In this document: positions 45,400 to 57,905 of the stretch, in pieces
How the letters are laid out: every line of letters starts with the position of its first letter
Position numbering within the stretch: position 1 is the stretch's first letter
Assembly: GCA_030549495.1 (NCBI GenBank)
Contig: JAUIRK010000087.1
Span: forward strand, 62,001-126,000
DNA: 64,000 bases
Direction: 5' to 3'
From: Nectonema munidae
Lineage: Eukaryota > Nematomorpha > Nectonematoida > Nectonematidae
Notes under the pieces: generated by a model
What the model saw: the letters and a program-made list of their open reading frames with translations, nothing else
Told to the model about the DNA's origin: nothing
The model's database searches: none
Program-made: the position numbers and the translations under genes

Positions 45400-47830
45400 T
45401 TGTTCTTCAAAAATCATACTCTATTTCTACTAAATAACACTATTAACTCACACCAAGAAATCACAATCAAAGAGCTAAACAAAACCATAAATCTGATGAA
45501 AATCAAATCTTCTAGCAGCCTTGACTGCATCTCAATTAAACATGTGAAAAAAGCCTACCACATACTACACACTCATCTCCTCAACATTTTCAACGCCTGC
45601 CTTAAACTAACCTATTTCCCAAATATTTAAAAAATATGCAAATTAGTGCTAATCCCCAAACCAAATCGCAACCATAAATTAATCAAAAAGTGGCGACCAA
45701 TTTCTCTATTACCAACCTTAGGTAAAATCATAGAAAAAATTCTACGAAAACGCATAATTGATTACATCCTCAAAAATAACCTAATACTCCAGAGTCAATT
45801 CGCATATTTACCAAATAAAAACACCGAATTGACTCATTCTGGCCTAACTCTTTACCTAGAAAAAACACTAAATAACCAAAATATCGCAACAACCATATTT
45901 CTAAACATTGAAAATGCCTTCAATGCAGCATGGCACCCTATAATCATCAACAATCTCATCGATAAAAAAAAGTACCCTACATACAAAATCAAATTCGTAA
46001 ATAACTATTTTCAAAAGCGCATTCTCATCCTGCTACACAACAATACATACATCCAGAAACTAACTCTCTCCATTCCACAAGGGGGTAGCCTATCAGACAT
46101 CCTATGTCTAAACCTCATCAACCCCATTCTTAACTTTATCAACTCAAAGACGGAACTTGCCCAATGCTACTCTAATGACATCTTATTTCTTTCTCAAATA
46201 CACTACAACTCAACAACATCAATCGCACTGCGAATTTAAATACAAAAATACAAACAATGGCCACCAACTACAAGGTCTCCTTCAACTTAGATAAACTAAA
46301 ACTTATAAACTTCACACGAAAAAGAATAACTCCACTACCAATGAAATTAAACATATCAACATCACTCACTCCTGAATCACAGATAAATTATCCAGGCGTC
46401 ACATTTCCATCTAATCTAAAATTTATACTCCAACTCAAAAATATATACAGAAAAATCTCCCTAACCCTAATCTCTCTATATAATATAAGTGGGGTCTTAA
46501 TCTAAAAATCTCAAAGTACATCTACAAATCTATCATACTTCTAGTCATACAATATGGCTCACTTGCCTGGGGAAACTCACTCAAATTTCAAAACTCACTA
46601 ACCCATCTCAAGAAAATACACCACATATGCTTACTCACAATAATAAACGCATTTCACACTACTTCTACAGGAAAACTTGAACTTCTTACACATACTCTAT
46701 CCTTACACCTAAACCTTAAGAAAAACAATTAAAAAATATCTATCTACCTTCCACTCTACACCAGCTCCACATAACTTCACGAATCTTTACTCAACTCATA
46801 CATCCCCTTCGTTTACCTTTTTCAATTCTCTTCTTGAACAATATATGCCACAACTTGCTCACTATCAAGTTTTACCACACCTACACCCATACTCAAGTCA
46901 AATATGCCACCCCAAATTCTTAGCACCAAACTCCATAAAACACAAATGCAATTCAAATGCGCATCACCAACTCTCAATTTTTACCGACTGTTCAAAATCA
47001 CATAACAAAGCAACCGCTGTTTACGCTTTTATAATCACAATAAAATATGCAGACAGACAATAACACCTCGGCCTATGAAACTGAAGCGCTAGCACTCCTA
47101 ATATCATGCAACCACATTAAATAACCTAATCATCTTTACATCCAAGTTCAAGCACATAATCTTTTTCACAGACTCTCCAAACCAAATCAAACACCAACAA
47201 CTTGACAAAAAAAATTCCCCTTTCAACACTAAGCCTAGCCAAAAAATTAATCAACCTTAGCAACTATTTCTCGATTAAACTTTTCTGGTGTCGCGCCCAT
47301 TCCTCCTCCTTCAAGAATTTCTTAGTAGACCTCTTATCCAAATTTGCATTCACAAGATCACAACCCACGCCCTCCCTCTATTCACTTTTGAAACATTCAT
47401 AAATAACTCAATTACAAAGGAATAGCTTTACTCAAACAACATACCTACCAACATAACTACTATAACCCTTTTTGCAGATTTGGCTACCCTCATATTGAAA
47501 CTCCAATTCATATTATCCTCTATTGTCCAATATTCTCATCAGAACGAACCAAATTCATTGAAAAAACACTTATATATTTTAAAGATCTTCCCTCCTCTCT
47601 ACTAAAATTCTTATCATACTCCAAAATCATTCACCACCTCTCTCTTTTCTTTAATATAATAGACCCATTACTCTCTACCCACCAACACTTAACTCCACTT
47701 TTACCAAACACCATCGCATAACCATACAGAAGCAAACTAGATCTTACTTTTCACCTCACTAAGCTTTTTTACTTCTATTTTAGATTTAAAATTTATAAAA
47801 ATTAGTTCTAAATTTAATTAAAGTATTTAA
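45400..47830 (+). pseudogene. I-like LINE (RT + RNase H), 5' truncated copy 1
   Basis: Starts within the RT fingers: ITIKELNKTINLMKIKSSSSLD, then IPKPNRNHKLIKKWRPISLL. The palm motifs follow: TIFLNIENAFNAAWHP (motif A, catalytic Asp changed to Asn), IPQGGSLSDILCLNLI and AQCYSNDILFL (YADD changed to YSND). RNase H pieces are SIFTDCSKSHNKA at 46977 and LFWCRAHSSSFKNFLVDLL near 47285. A C-terminal Cys/His block, PFCRFGYPHIETPIHIILYC, follows near 47475. No endonuclease or ORF1 is present. The order RT-RNase H-CCHC fits the I/Nimb/Loa group. The sense strand is very poor in G. It has several stops and frame changes and is inactive. Confidence 0.85.
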
Positions 47831-48049
47831 ATTTTTCACCAATTATACTCTCCATCACACTATCCACCCCAGCCAAACCATATTTACGCAGAAAACACAC
47901 ATATTTATGTACTCCCTTTCTCACTTCACTTAAAAAATCCCTAAAACATTCTTTCAAAACACTTAGTAAAAACCATAACCCTAACAACATCGAACACTAC
48001 TTAAATATAAAAAATAGATATATGGCAGAAATAAATTCTGTAAAAAAAT

Positions 48050-50040
48050 CTTGAAAAAAATCTGCTCCTCCTCTCTTAAAAATCCATGAAACACATATAT
48101 CATATTGGACATTTGATCAAAAATGAAATTCTTCACACAACGACCGCTAATCAGATGGCTAACCGGACACTGCACCTACAACTCCTATTTCACCGCATCA
48201 TAAATGGGGTCTAACTATTCTACAATCATCTTTTATATATAAATCAATCCTCGTACCTACGCTTGAGTATGGCATTCTTTCATGGGGCATATCATTAAAC
48301 TACCCCTCATCACTTACTTATCTATGTAAAATACACCGCCTTTGCCTCATCTCAATGACGATAGCCTACAAAACCTCCCCTACTAGAATCTTAGAATTCT
48401 TCACGAATGGCCTTCCTCTAACCCAGTGGCCGGGAACCTTTTTGACTAAAAGAGCCCAAAAAACACATATTTTAAAATCTAATCCTCTGAGAGCCATATA
48501 TATTTTTAAATACTGATTACAACTAAATGGAAAAAGAAGACAAACAATTTTATAGTATAATAAGACTCTGAATTTATTTTAAACAACATTGTTTTATCGA
48601 AGTTATTTATTAATAAGCAAAGTCTGCATCATCATCAGCTTTATTTGTGTCGTCGTGATTCGTAATGATGACGAAATTAAGAGAGTGTAGAATTGGCAAG
48701 AAGGATAAGCATTATCGCAATACCTCCCTTTATCCTGAAGGCCACCTAATTTATCTGAGAGCCAGATGCAGTCATCAAAAAAGCCATGTCTGGCTCACGA
48801 GCCATAGGTTCCCGACCCCTGCTCTAACCCTTCATCTTAAACAAACTGTTATCAAAAAATATATCATGACACGTATCAAACAAAATTCCTATTCCTCCTA
48901 TTTCCATAACACTCAAATTACTCCTTCTCAAACATACTACAAATCCTTACTCCAACAATTTTCGTCTCGATTCAACAAGATTCTCATCCAACCCAAAATC
49001 AATCCACTACCTTTATTTCACCCTTCCTCAACATTACCTTTCTCTTTTCACAACTTTTTCATCAAATCCATCGCTAAACTTCTAATTACGACCCGCTCCA
49101 ATTTTTGTTCAAATTCATAAAAAAAATTACTGGATGGCTCAAAAAGCTCAAACAAATCTTCTTATGCTCTTGCACTCTTCAAAGGCTCTTTACCTTTCCC
49201 TTTATACTCAAAAACGTCTGCCATTGATCCCTCTCTTCCAACATACAGTTGTGAATGCTATGCCCTTCTACATGCTTGCGATTACATAAGCCAAAATAAG
49301 TTTTCCCTTAGACATTACAACACACTACACTTCTTTACAGACTCACAAAACATCATCAAAGACCTAAGCCTCAAACACAAAATCCCATTCTTGACATACA
49401 CCCTTGTTTATAAACTCACCTATTTATCAAATTACTTTGAAATACACCTCTACTGGTGCCCAGCTCACTCAAACATTCTAGAAAACACCTATGTAGATAA
49501 GCTACCTAAAAAAGTACCCCCAAATACACCTTACATCCCGGTTACCTCATTTCCCCTAGAAACCTATACCCCTCTGCTTAGATCTAACACTCAATACCTT
49601 AGACAAGAACTCATCCAATCCTCACCCTCCATTTTCTTCCAACATATAAACAATCCAAACCAAATTCTTGATATTTGGTCAAAAATGAAATTCTTCCAAA
49701 CCACGAACGCTAATCAAATGGCTATCCGGTCACTGCACCTACAACTCCTATTTCACCGCATCAAAAAATCACCAAACAATCTATGTAGATTCAACTGTAA
49801 TCAAGAAGAAACACATCAGCATCTTCTACTTTCCTGCTCCCAATAGAACCACGCAAGAACTTCACTTCTTTCACTATTCGTCATGACTCCCAATAACCCA
49901 ATATCTAATTTCTACCAACTACTTTCATATCCGAACCTCCTCATGCCCTAAACTCTCTCATTATTTTCATCTGCAAACCCACAGACTTCTCCCACTACAT
50001 CAATTCACTTTAATAAAAACCAATAAAAAGAAAATCTACA
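48050..50040 (+). pseudogene. I-like LINE, second partial copy (RT thumb, RNase H, C-terminus)
   Basis: A short piece at 48095-48200 matches 49665-49770 of the same element. From 48215 the RT thumb reads SILVPTLEYGILSWGISLNYPSS and is cut by a hAT MITE at 48424. It resumes with TLHLKQTVIKKYIM. After one in-frame TAA (49118) comes an RNase H domain with all expected acidic residues: LDGSKSSNKSSYAL, SCECYALLHACDY, FFTDSQNIIKDL, then LYWCPAHSN and VDKL. The C-terminus has LCRFNCNQEETHQHLLLSC. A tail rich in TTTAATAAAAACC lies near 50010. Same G-poor strand as copy 1. Confidence 0.82.
48416..48829 (+). mobile_element. hAT MITE (48424-48821) with 8-bp target duplication
   Basis: Begins CAGTGGCCGGGAACCTTTTTG and ends TAGGTTCCCGACCCCTG, a good inverted pair. 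CTCTAACC flanks it at 48416-48423 and 48822-48829. It is 398 bp and non-coding, and its composition (normal G content) contrasts with the G-poor LINE around it. Confidence 0.92.
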
Positions 50041-52700
50041 AAAATAACTACACTATTTTCTTTTATTTAAGACCTATATTCTTTAACACCCACCTACTAC
50101 CTTTAATTACTATTGCCAAAAATCCAGCTTTCAACACTTCAAACTCCGTCAACAACTAACGAATTTCTCCAAAGTCCCTCACTCTTAATAAATTCGCAAG
50201 ACGAATCGTTATAATTTTCTCAAACTTCAATCTTATACCTTTTCAAGCATTTCGCAAGCATATGGAAAAGTCCTATATTGCTTACATATTTCTTCCTACC
50301 TAGCTACCAATTATACTAATATGATTATTTCTATTTGGGACTTAGTATTTCTTTTCTCGACTCAAAAATCTCCTAACCATAATGTTTTAAAAAATACCAG
50401 CTTCTTAAATTGAGATCTCAATTTTAAACAAGTACTTTTAAGTTTGAAAAAATTGAGTCAGTTCATAATGTATACCGTTAAAAATAGTGGCCCACTTTTT
50501 TGGCCTTTTTATTTTCAAAGATATAGATATCATTTTTATTATCGTTCACTGTTTAAAAAGTTCAATGCCTCAAAAAATATACGAAATTTGTTTATGCTAA
50601 TCTTGTTATTATCTCGCAAACTTTTTCACTAAAGTATTATTTCTTGGCAAAAAAATCTCCAAAAATGGAACAATAACAACTATTCATTGTTTTGATATGG
50701 TAAAAGAAATTTAAAGCACAACGAAAGAATTCATACTTCGCTTCCTCCAAAAATAAGGGTTTGCTCACTGGAGAAAGAGGAAAATGAAAGGAGAAAAAAT
50801 GTCGAAACATTTGATATCATATGTTTGTAAGAGTGAATTTAGGATGAGATTTAGGAAACCCTGCTCTGTTATGCAATGATATATATCTCATAACCTGTAC
50901 GGTTGAACGCGGGTAGACAAATTGTTTACCATTTTGTAAACTACTGTGGTTCCTATTCTGAAGGTTTTGATTACAATGATCGCTGGAAAAAGGTTCAACT
51001 TTCTGTTCATATTTTGCTAGATGTAAGATTTGATATACCTCATTCTGTGAGACGATGTTACAAAAGTTATTACCTAAAACTGCAAATTTATGCCTTTTAC
51101 TACTTTAACTGATTTTTTATGATGTCAACATTGAAGGAGAGAGAGGGGAAATTTGGCTAAAAGTTGAAAATTTGGACAATATAGGGGGAGGGAGTTTTAA
51201 AAAAGATTTAATAAAACAAAGGTAAGTTCAAATGATCTCACACTCCAAAATAAGCTATTTTTTGTGCTCCCACAGCTAGATCATCTCCAAAAATGTATGT
51301 TCAATTGACCATAAAGACAAAAAAAAATTTTTTGTCTGTGTTAAGACAAAAAATTTGCTTATTTTGAAGTAATTAAAAAGTTTAAAATTTGGGATACTGT
51401 TTAAATAATTCATGCATACAATTTTTCTGAAGTAGTTTATATCTTTTGTTACATTTGAAAAATTCCATCAAAGGATATTTCTAGTCTAATCCTACTAAAA
51501 ATACGGCATTTTTAGGGTCATTTAATAGCGACAATAAAAATAGACTTATAAATTTTTCAAAAATTGGCCTAACCACTTAAAAAAATTGACTTTATTGGTA
51601 ATAAAATTGATCTAAAATATTTAATCTATATAAATCACTTTTTCCAATTAATTAAGAGAATAAATTCCTTAGCATCTTTCACTTTGAGGCATCATTTAAA
51701 ATTAAGAACAATTTTGCTTTTTATTTCAAATTCATTGATGAGATATCAATCCATTTAATTTCCAAAAAATGGGAAGAGGGGAGGAGTGGAGACTTTAACC
51801 TATATAAAAATGATTATAAAAATTGTTTTTGAAATCTTAAATATATAAGAGCCCTTTTAAAACTGTTAAAAACTTGCTCTTTTTTGTTATTTTCTCAAAT
51901 TTTTATAAAATGACCTAATAACTTCAATTTCTTTTACACAAATTTTATAAAATAGGAGGTTTAACGTGTTTTTAGAACTAGTGCTATTAGAAAACGAAAG
52001 TTAGCTTTATTGACTTTTAACTTCATGATGAAAATTAAGTTATCGTTTTTTTAAATTTAATTACTTTGTTAGCTGAATATAAGTTAATTATTTAGATTGT
52101 AATTATTTTTTTGTACTTCCGGTTGTAACACATAACATTATATATGTATAAGTCTAAAATAACTTTCTATTATTTCTTTCTATTGACAATTTTTTGTATA
52201 AGGAATCTTTATTTAAGGAATCATTCCTAAAGCGGTTTATATAAACCTTTGGAAGCTAACCTCATCAATGAAATTTTTATCTATAATTTTACTAATCTTG
52301 ATCTATACAAAAAATATGTATTTTCTTTTTATTAATGATCGTGTTAATGTTTTGAATAAAGTTCTTCTTCTTCTTTAGTAGAATATTGCACACAAACAGA
52401 TATATTTTGCTATTTTTACTTCAAATATACCCCCATGTCTGTTTTATCTTTACTGATTTAGTTTAACTTTCGTTATTTTAACGTAAGTTAATAGGATTGT
52501 TTTGAATATTTGAATTAATTTTGTTTTTTTGTGGAGGAAGAAGTAAAAAAGTTAGTTGGTAGTTTAAAAGTGAATTAGTTTAAATATTTGGATTGTTATA
52601 TTCTTTTTCTTGTAATATTTACTTATGTAGCCTCCTATGGAAGAAACTTTCATTCTTCATGTTTCTCAGTGAAAAATCTATATTTTTTTCTATAAATTAC
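50041..52700. other. LINE tail, then AT-rich DNA with dispersed repeats
   Basis: 50041-50350 keeps the G-poor composition of the LINE but I see no protein motif. 51125-52040 contains repeats shared with 44690-44785 (direct) and 20995-21145 (inverted). No gene recognised elsewhere. Confidence 0.45.
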
Positions 52701-53054
52701 CTGTAGATCGGTGGTTCCCGACCTTTTTTAAGCAACCCCAATTATATTACTCAAAATATGACGCGACCTCACTAATTTAGTTGCGTATATTTTATTAAAA
52801 GATATATGATTAGCTGGTTGTAAAAGTAAGGGACGACAATTGTAATGAATTTATCTGTAAGAGAGGTATTTTAAAGTTGTGAAGGACAAAATTAACATCA
52901 TTAAATTTTATTATATTCACAGCATTATGAATTTTAAAACTTGTCATTAATTAAAACAACCTCTTCATTTCCCATTCTCTATACTCTCTCCCATTCTTTA
53001 AAAAATAAGCTAAAGGTATAATTTTTTTTGTAAAATGATAAACTAATTTTAATT

Positions 53055-54420
53055 GGAGCATTGGGCTTGGATCATATTGCTAAGTTTCTCTATTCGTGGT
53101 TCAGTCTTGAAAAGTGCTACCCTCAAATCCGGTTCACTGTAATTTCATCGCCATAATTTCATCGTGGTAACTTCATCGTGGTAAATTCATTGTGATTCAA
53201 TACATCGTCGGTATTTTCATCGTCAAGTATTTTCATCGTGCAGTAATTACATCGTCATACTAATTTTATGCTTGACGCTCAATTTTTTTTGTAAATATCC
53301 CTTTATATTTTTTTAAGTTTATTACGAACTTTTGTAAATGTTCTTAATATAACATAAAAAACTAATTCTTAAATATAAGGTTTTCATATTATCAGGCTAT
53401 AATGACAAAATAAAACAATATCTCTTTCTGACTTAAATAGCCTTGAAATATGTATAAATTTTTTAATATTTAAGGAAAGTTAAAAAAAAGTATTTAATTT
53501 AATTAAAAAAAAAGAATATATATATATATATTAATCTTTGTGTTTTTTTAGTTTCATAAAAATCCCCTTAACCTATTTTAACCTTCGACTTTTCAGTCAT
53601 TATTTGGTATATTATATCTAAAAATAATCATTTGTTTTTTTTAATAAAAAACTATATTTTTATGAAAAAAATACCTATTTATATTTGTAATAAATTATTC
53701 CTTATTTTAAAAAGATTATTGAGATAACTAATTTATTACAAATTGGAAAAATAGAAACAATTAAAAAAAATAAGTTATGAATGAGCAATACCTCTAAGAC
53801 ATTTTGAGGTATGAAGATACAAATAAATATGTAGTATACAATTAGTAATTTTATAAAAATGTATGCATATACACGTAAATAGTGGGATTATCTTGTGACA
53901 CCGCAAGGAAGTAATGGTTAATCCATAAATCTCGCGATGTAATCACTATACGATGAAAATACCAACGATGTATTGCATCACGATGAATTTACTATGCGAT
54001 AATGAAGTTACCACGATGAAATTACGGCGATGAAATTACGGCGATGAAATTACCGGATACCCTCAAATCCTGCAGTGAGAGCTTAAACCTTAGTTTTTAG
54101 TTTTGATGGTATTCAGAGCTGCAAATCGTGATTCACGCCCAAATAGGTGGTAGGGTCTCCGTATGCTGAATTTCTATAAGCTCAACTTGAAGATTTTGGA
54201 TAGAAAACTCTTCTTCTGAAAGATTGGGCATCAAAGGGTCTGCACAACCATTTGTACTTTTCATGCACTTCTCCATCAGGAATGTATCGGTCAAACTCCT
54301 CACTCAATTTCTTAAGATGCCCAACAATGACATCTTGTATGTCCAAAAGTGAGGCGTCTATTTCATCTTCCAGAAAACGTTTGAAAATTGCAATTTCAAA
54401 CAAAAAATCTCAACAATTAA
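53055..54420 (-). pseudogene. hAT transposase C-terminal part (outer element), split by a MITE
   Basis: From 54403: HLKKLSEEFDRYIPDGEVHEKYKWLCRPFD, then LQVELIEIQHTETL, FAALNTIKTKN, KLRFKLSLQDLRV. The coding word for DLRV (GGATTTGAGGGTA) is repeated on both sides of a 0.93-kb MITE. The frame continues beyond it as ALFKTEPRIEKLSNMIQAQ. This is the SCAND3/ZBED5 ending (eel.eL..d..l ... F..l..iKtK.R..l....DLR.aL....P.i..L...kQaq). Stops are present, so it is not functional. Confidence 0.75.
53118..54070. mobile_element. Foldback MITE with 14-18 bp tandem units in its arms (about 53128-54057)
   Basis: The left arm (to about 53265) repeats TAATTTCATCG, TAACTTCATCG, TATTTTCATCG and TAATTACATCG every 14-18 bp. 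The right arm (from about 53925) has the complements (CGATGAAATTA and so on) in mirror order. A 13-bp word, TACCCTCAAATCC, lies at 53118-53130 and 54058-54070. Since the outermost bases are partly shared, the true target duplication is probably 8-10 bp and the end TCCGGT or ATCCGGT. It has no ORF and sits in the outer hAT transposase. Confidence 0.85.
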
Positions 54421-55095
54421 AAGTTTTAATTAAATAAAACTAATTAAAGAACAATAATCATTTGAAATTGTTCAATCTTTCCACAGTCTCAGCTTTGCTT
54501 TGAAAGCCTTGAACTTTTCTGACACAGAGATTATAGTCTCATATTTCCTTTGCATGGACATTTTTGCGCACCAAACTACTATCCATGAGGTTGGGTGTGT
54601 ATAACACACATATACACATATATACACACACATCGACAAATTATATAAAAGATATTAAAAAAACTTACGAAAAATTACAATGAAGAAAAGATGGAATTCA
54701 TTTAAAAATGAAATTAGCGTAGATACTATTGGTCAAGATTGTAGGAGAAAAGCACGAAGATAATAAATCAATGCTTATTTGACAGCTTACTTTCTTCTCT
54801 CTCTATGCCTTACTTTAAAAGATATGAAAATTAAAATTGATTTGTCATTTTGTGGTTTTCTATTCTTTGTACCCTTCTTCATTTATCTTTGTTAAAAATA
54901 GACAAGAAATTATCCACTATCCCTCAACCAATACGTGACTGTATATCAGGGGTGGCCAAACTTTTTTTATATAAGGGCTACTTTTTTTGTAGAAATTTTT
55001 GGCGGTCTACCTTGTAAGTATAAAAAATAATTAATATTCTTCAAACAAATGTAACTTTTGTTGTTTTATATAAGTAAAAAATTTTTTTATTAACT

Positions 55096-56824
55096 TCAAA
55101 TATACAACTTAAAAATTATAAAAACTATTTTTTTTGAAGATGAAACCTGGAACTGCATATTTTGTGCTAGTTTTTCAAAATTTGGATCGAAATTTGTCAG
55201 GGCGATTCTTAAACATGCCTGCAAATGTTCGTTAGTTAATTGAGATCTATGTTTTGTTTTTATACTATTCATCGAAGAAAAAGCAGATTCACACAAATAT
55301 GTGGATCCGAAAAACGAATGGAAAGTAGCAAATACCCTCCAAATATTGGGGCATTTATCTTTAAAAATATATTTTATAAAATCTTTCGACCCATGCATTG
55401 ATTTAAGACTTAAGTCACATTTTATATTTATAAGTTCTTCTTCTAATTCAGCCAAATTGCCAATTTGTAGAAAGTCGCCAATTTTTTTAGCTAAAAATTC
55501 AATACTCACGTCGTCCTTGAAGGGGTTTAGTAGAAAAGTGGTGATACTTTCAATATTATTAAAACTTTCGAATCTTTTTTCAAATTCATTCATGAGAGTT
55601 CTTAGACTAGCTACATATCTATCCACATTTATTCTTTTTTCAGCACCTCTTTCGTCATCTAAATTCGGAAAATGTTTTAAGTCGCCATGTTCCATTTGTT
55701 TAAGTTGTATATTCAACTTTTCTTTAAATGAATTTACATGACTAACCATTTCAATTATTGATTTATCTTTGCCTTGTAATTGGGTATTTAGTAAGCTTAT
55801 CTTCTCAGTAACGTCGCAAAAAAAAGAAAGATCGCAGCGCCATTCTGAATCACTCAATTGAACATATTGAATTCTTTTAGTTTCAAGAAAAATGCAAACT
55901 TTTGGTAATAGTTCTCTGAAACGAGTCAAAAACTTAGCATTAGCCATCTAACATCTGTGTGTAAAAGCAATTCATTGTGTTCTTCTCCACACTCTTTTAG
56001 CAAAGCACAAAACTCTCGACGCGATAAACTCTTTGACCTGATGTAGTTGACAGTTTTGAACGCTATGTCCATGACATGATCAAAGTTTAAAACTTTTGAG
56101 CATACGACTTGATTATGTATGATGCAATGATAATCAATAAATCTGGGAAACTTTTCATCGCGCTTACAACGAGAAATAAAGCCATTATTGCAACCAGTCA
56201 TTGCAGGGGCGCCATCTGTTGTAATTGAAACCAGTTTGGAAATTGGAAAATTTGTAAGTGATATAAATTCTTTGAATGAGTTGAAAATATCTTCACCTCT
56301 AGTGCGTTCATTCATCGGAATTATTGTTAACAACTCTTCTACGGCTGACATGTCAACAAAAACCATTCTGATGAAAACACAGAGTTGAGCAGTGCCAATA
56401 TAGTTGACTGATATCCTTTGTCTTCGCATAATAGTATTTCGTGACAATGACAAGTTATTTATACATGTCATAATTTCGGGCTTATTTTTGAAGTTTTCAA
56501 ATAAAACATCTCCTGCTTTGATGAAAGCTTCTTTTACTATTTCTCCATCGCTAAAAGTTTGTTATGTTTAATTAATGATTGAGTAATTTTGAATGAAGCG
56601 ATTGTAGCAGATTTTGAGCTTGTGTTGTATTTAAAAAAGCTATTTTGTTGTTCAAGCAATTCTGCTTTGAGTTGTTTAACTTTTGATTTTCTTAAGGCTG
56701 TATTTTGTGGAAAATCAATAGAATAATTTTTGTGAACTTTAAAAAAATGTCTCTCCACGTTCGCTTTTTTAGGCAATGCAACTATTCCCTTACAAATTAA
56801 ACATAAACACTTGTTATTGTTCAT
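55096..56824 (-). pseudogene. hAT transposase, GTF2IRD2/Charlie-like, two frameshifts
   Basis: Starts at the ATG at 56824 with NNNKCLCLICKG..VERHFFKVHKNY (a C2H2-type finger of the SPIN-DOC/BED kind), then LRKSKVKQLKAELLEQQNSF. After a one-base slip near 56548 the frame continues DGEIVKEAFIKAGDVLF. Then come RRISVNYIGTAQLCVFIRMVF, KLVSITTDGAPAMTGCNNGF (catalytic Asp in TDGAPAM), YHCIIHNQVVCSKVL and ELLLHTDVRWL. A second one-base slip near 55940 leads to KFLTRFRELLPKVCIFLE. The end is TFHSFFGSTYLCESAFSSMNSIKTKHRSQL, the hAT dimerisation region. The first catalytic Asp (in Q-x-D) should lie just before the YIGTAQLCVF segment; that position is not intact enough for me to confirm. Domain order is complete, so the gene decayed recently. 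Confidence 0.9.
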
Positions 56825-57767
56825 TACAAAAAAGTAGTCCTCTTCCCATTCATTATGATAATGGTAAGTTTTTCTTTTTTAAAAGATGATCCTGGCTCAT
56901 TCATTTATCAGTCACAAAGATAAAATCAAATATAGTTAAAACTACTTCTAAAAAAGGTAATAAAAGATAGTAATAAAGGTACTTTTATAAAAGGTTAATT
57001 TTGTAAAAAAATGGTATTAAGTTGAACATTATAAACAAAATTGCAACAAAAAATTTTTTTAGGTTTTAAATTAAATATCAATTGATTATTTATTTATGTT
57101 GACAACTATTTTTTATAAGGATTTTTTTCATTAATTTCACTTTTTTACATTTAACTATTTTTAATTTGATTTAATAAAATTATAATAAGCATGCCCTTCA
57201 AATAGAAAAAAAATCAAGCAAGGATGTTATTTTTCTTAAGTTTCTGTTTCGAATAACTGAAAGATTTAAAATAGATTTAGTAATTTAGTATACTTCATTA
57301 TAGTAAATGTGTCACACGTGCATATAAAGACTAAATTAGAATTTTTTTTAACATTGACTTCAAAGGTTGCTATAAACACAAATTAGAATTTTTTATATTC
57401 AACTTTCATAGAAACTTGCATATGGTTACTATTGTTCAGTACGGCAAAATGAAACACTGAATTAACGAAAAAAAAATAAATTATAAGTAGATTAAAAAAA
57501 TTTTTCTTAATAGATCTGACAAAAAATAGACATCACAAAATTCTACTTAATACTTTTCATTTAAATTATAAATTATTGCTTTATTACATAAGATTAAATT
57601 TAATATAATTCTCCTATTTCAAACCTTAAAAAAAATTTTTTTTTTAAAAATTGTAGTCATAAAAGTAAAAATTTTTTTAATTTCGATATACCGAAAAAAC
57701 AGTCCTACTAAATGTCTTAATGTCACAATATGTCTAAAAGAATTCTAAAAATATTTAAAAAGGTTCA

Positions 57768-57905
57768 TAGTCGCAACGTCGAAAACCAAAATGTCCGAGA
57801 GGAAAAGGTCCTAAAACCAAAACTCCCAAAACCAAAACGTCCGAAAAGAAAGCGTGTTAAATCCAAAATGTCTTAAAATCTAAACATCTTAGAATTAAAG
57901 AGATG
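57768..57905 (+). repeat. Tandem array of 15-16 bp units
   Basis: Successive units follow TCCNAAAACCAAAANG: TCGAAAACCAAAATG, TCCGAGAGGAAAAGG, TCCTAAAACCAAAACT, CCCAAAACCAAAACG, TCCGAAAAGAAAGCG, TGTTAAATCCAAAATG, TCTTAAAATCTAAACA. It lies in the 5' flank of the inner hAT transposase gene. It may be the remnant end of another foldback-type element. Confidence 0.75.

Noticed and set aside
45400-50040. Host multi-exon gene in the C-rich region
   Set aside because: All open stretches fit LINE RT, RNase H or its C-terminus, with no splice-like boundaries.
55301-55741. 146-codon plus-strand ORF
   Set aside because: It lies fully opposite the hAT transposase frame, which has clear family motifs.
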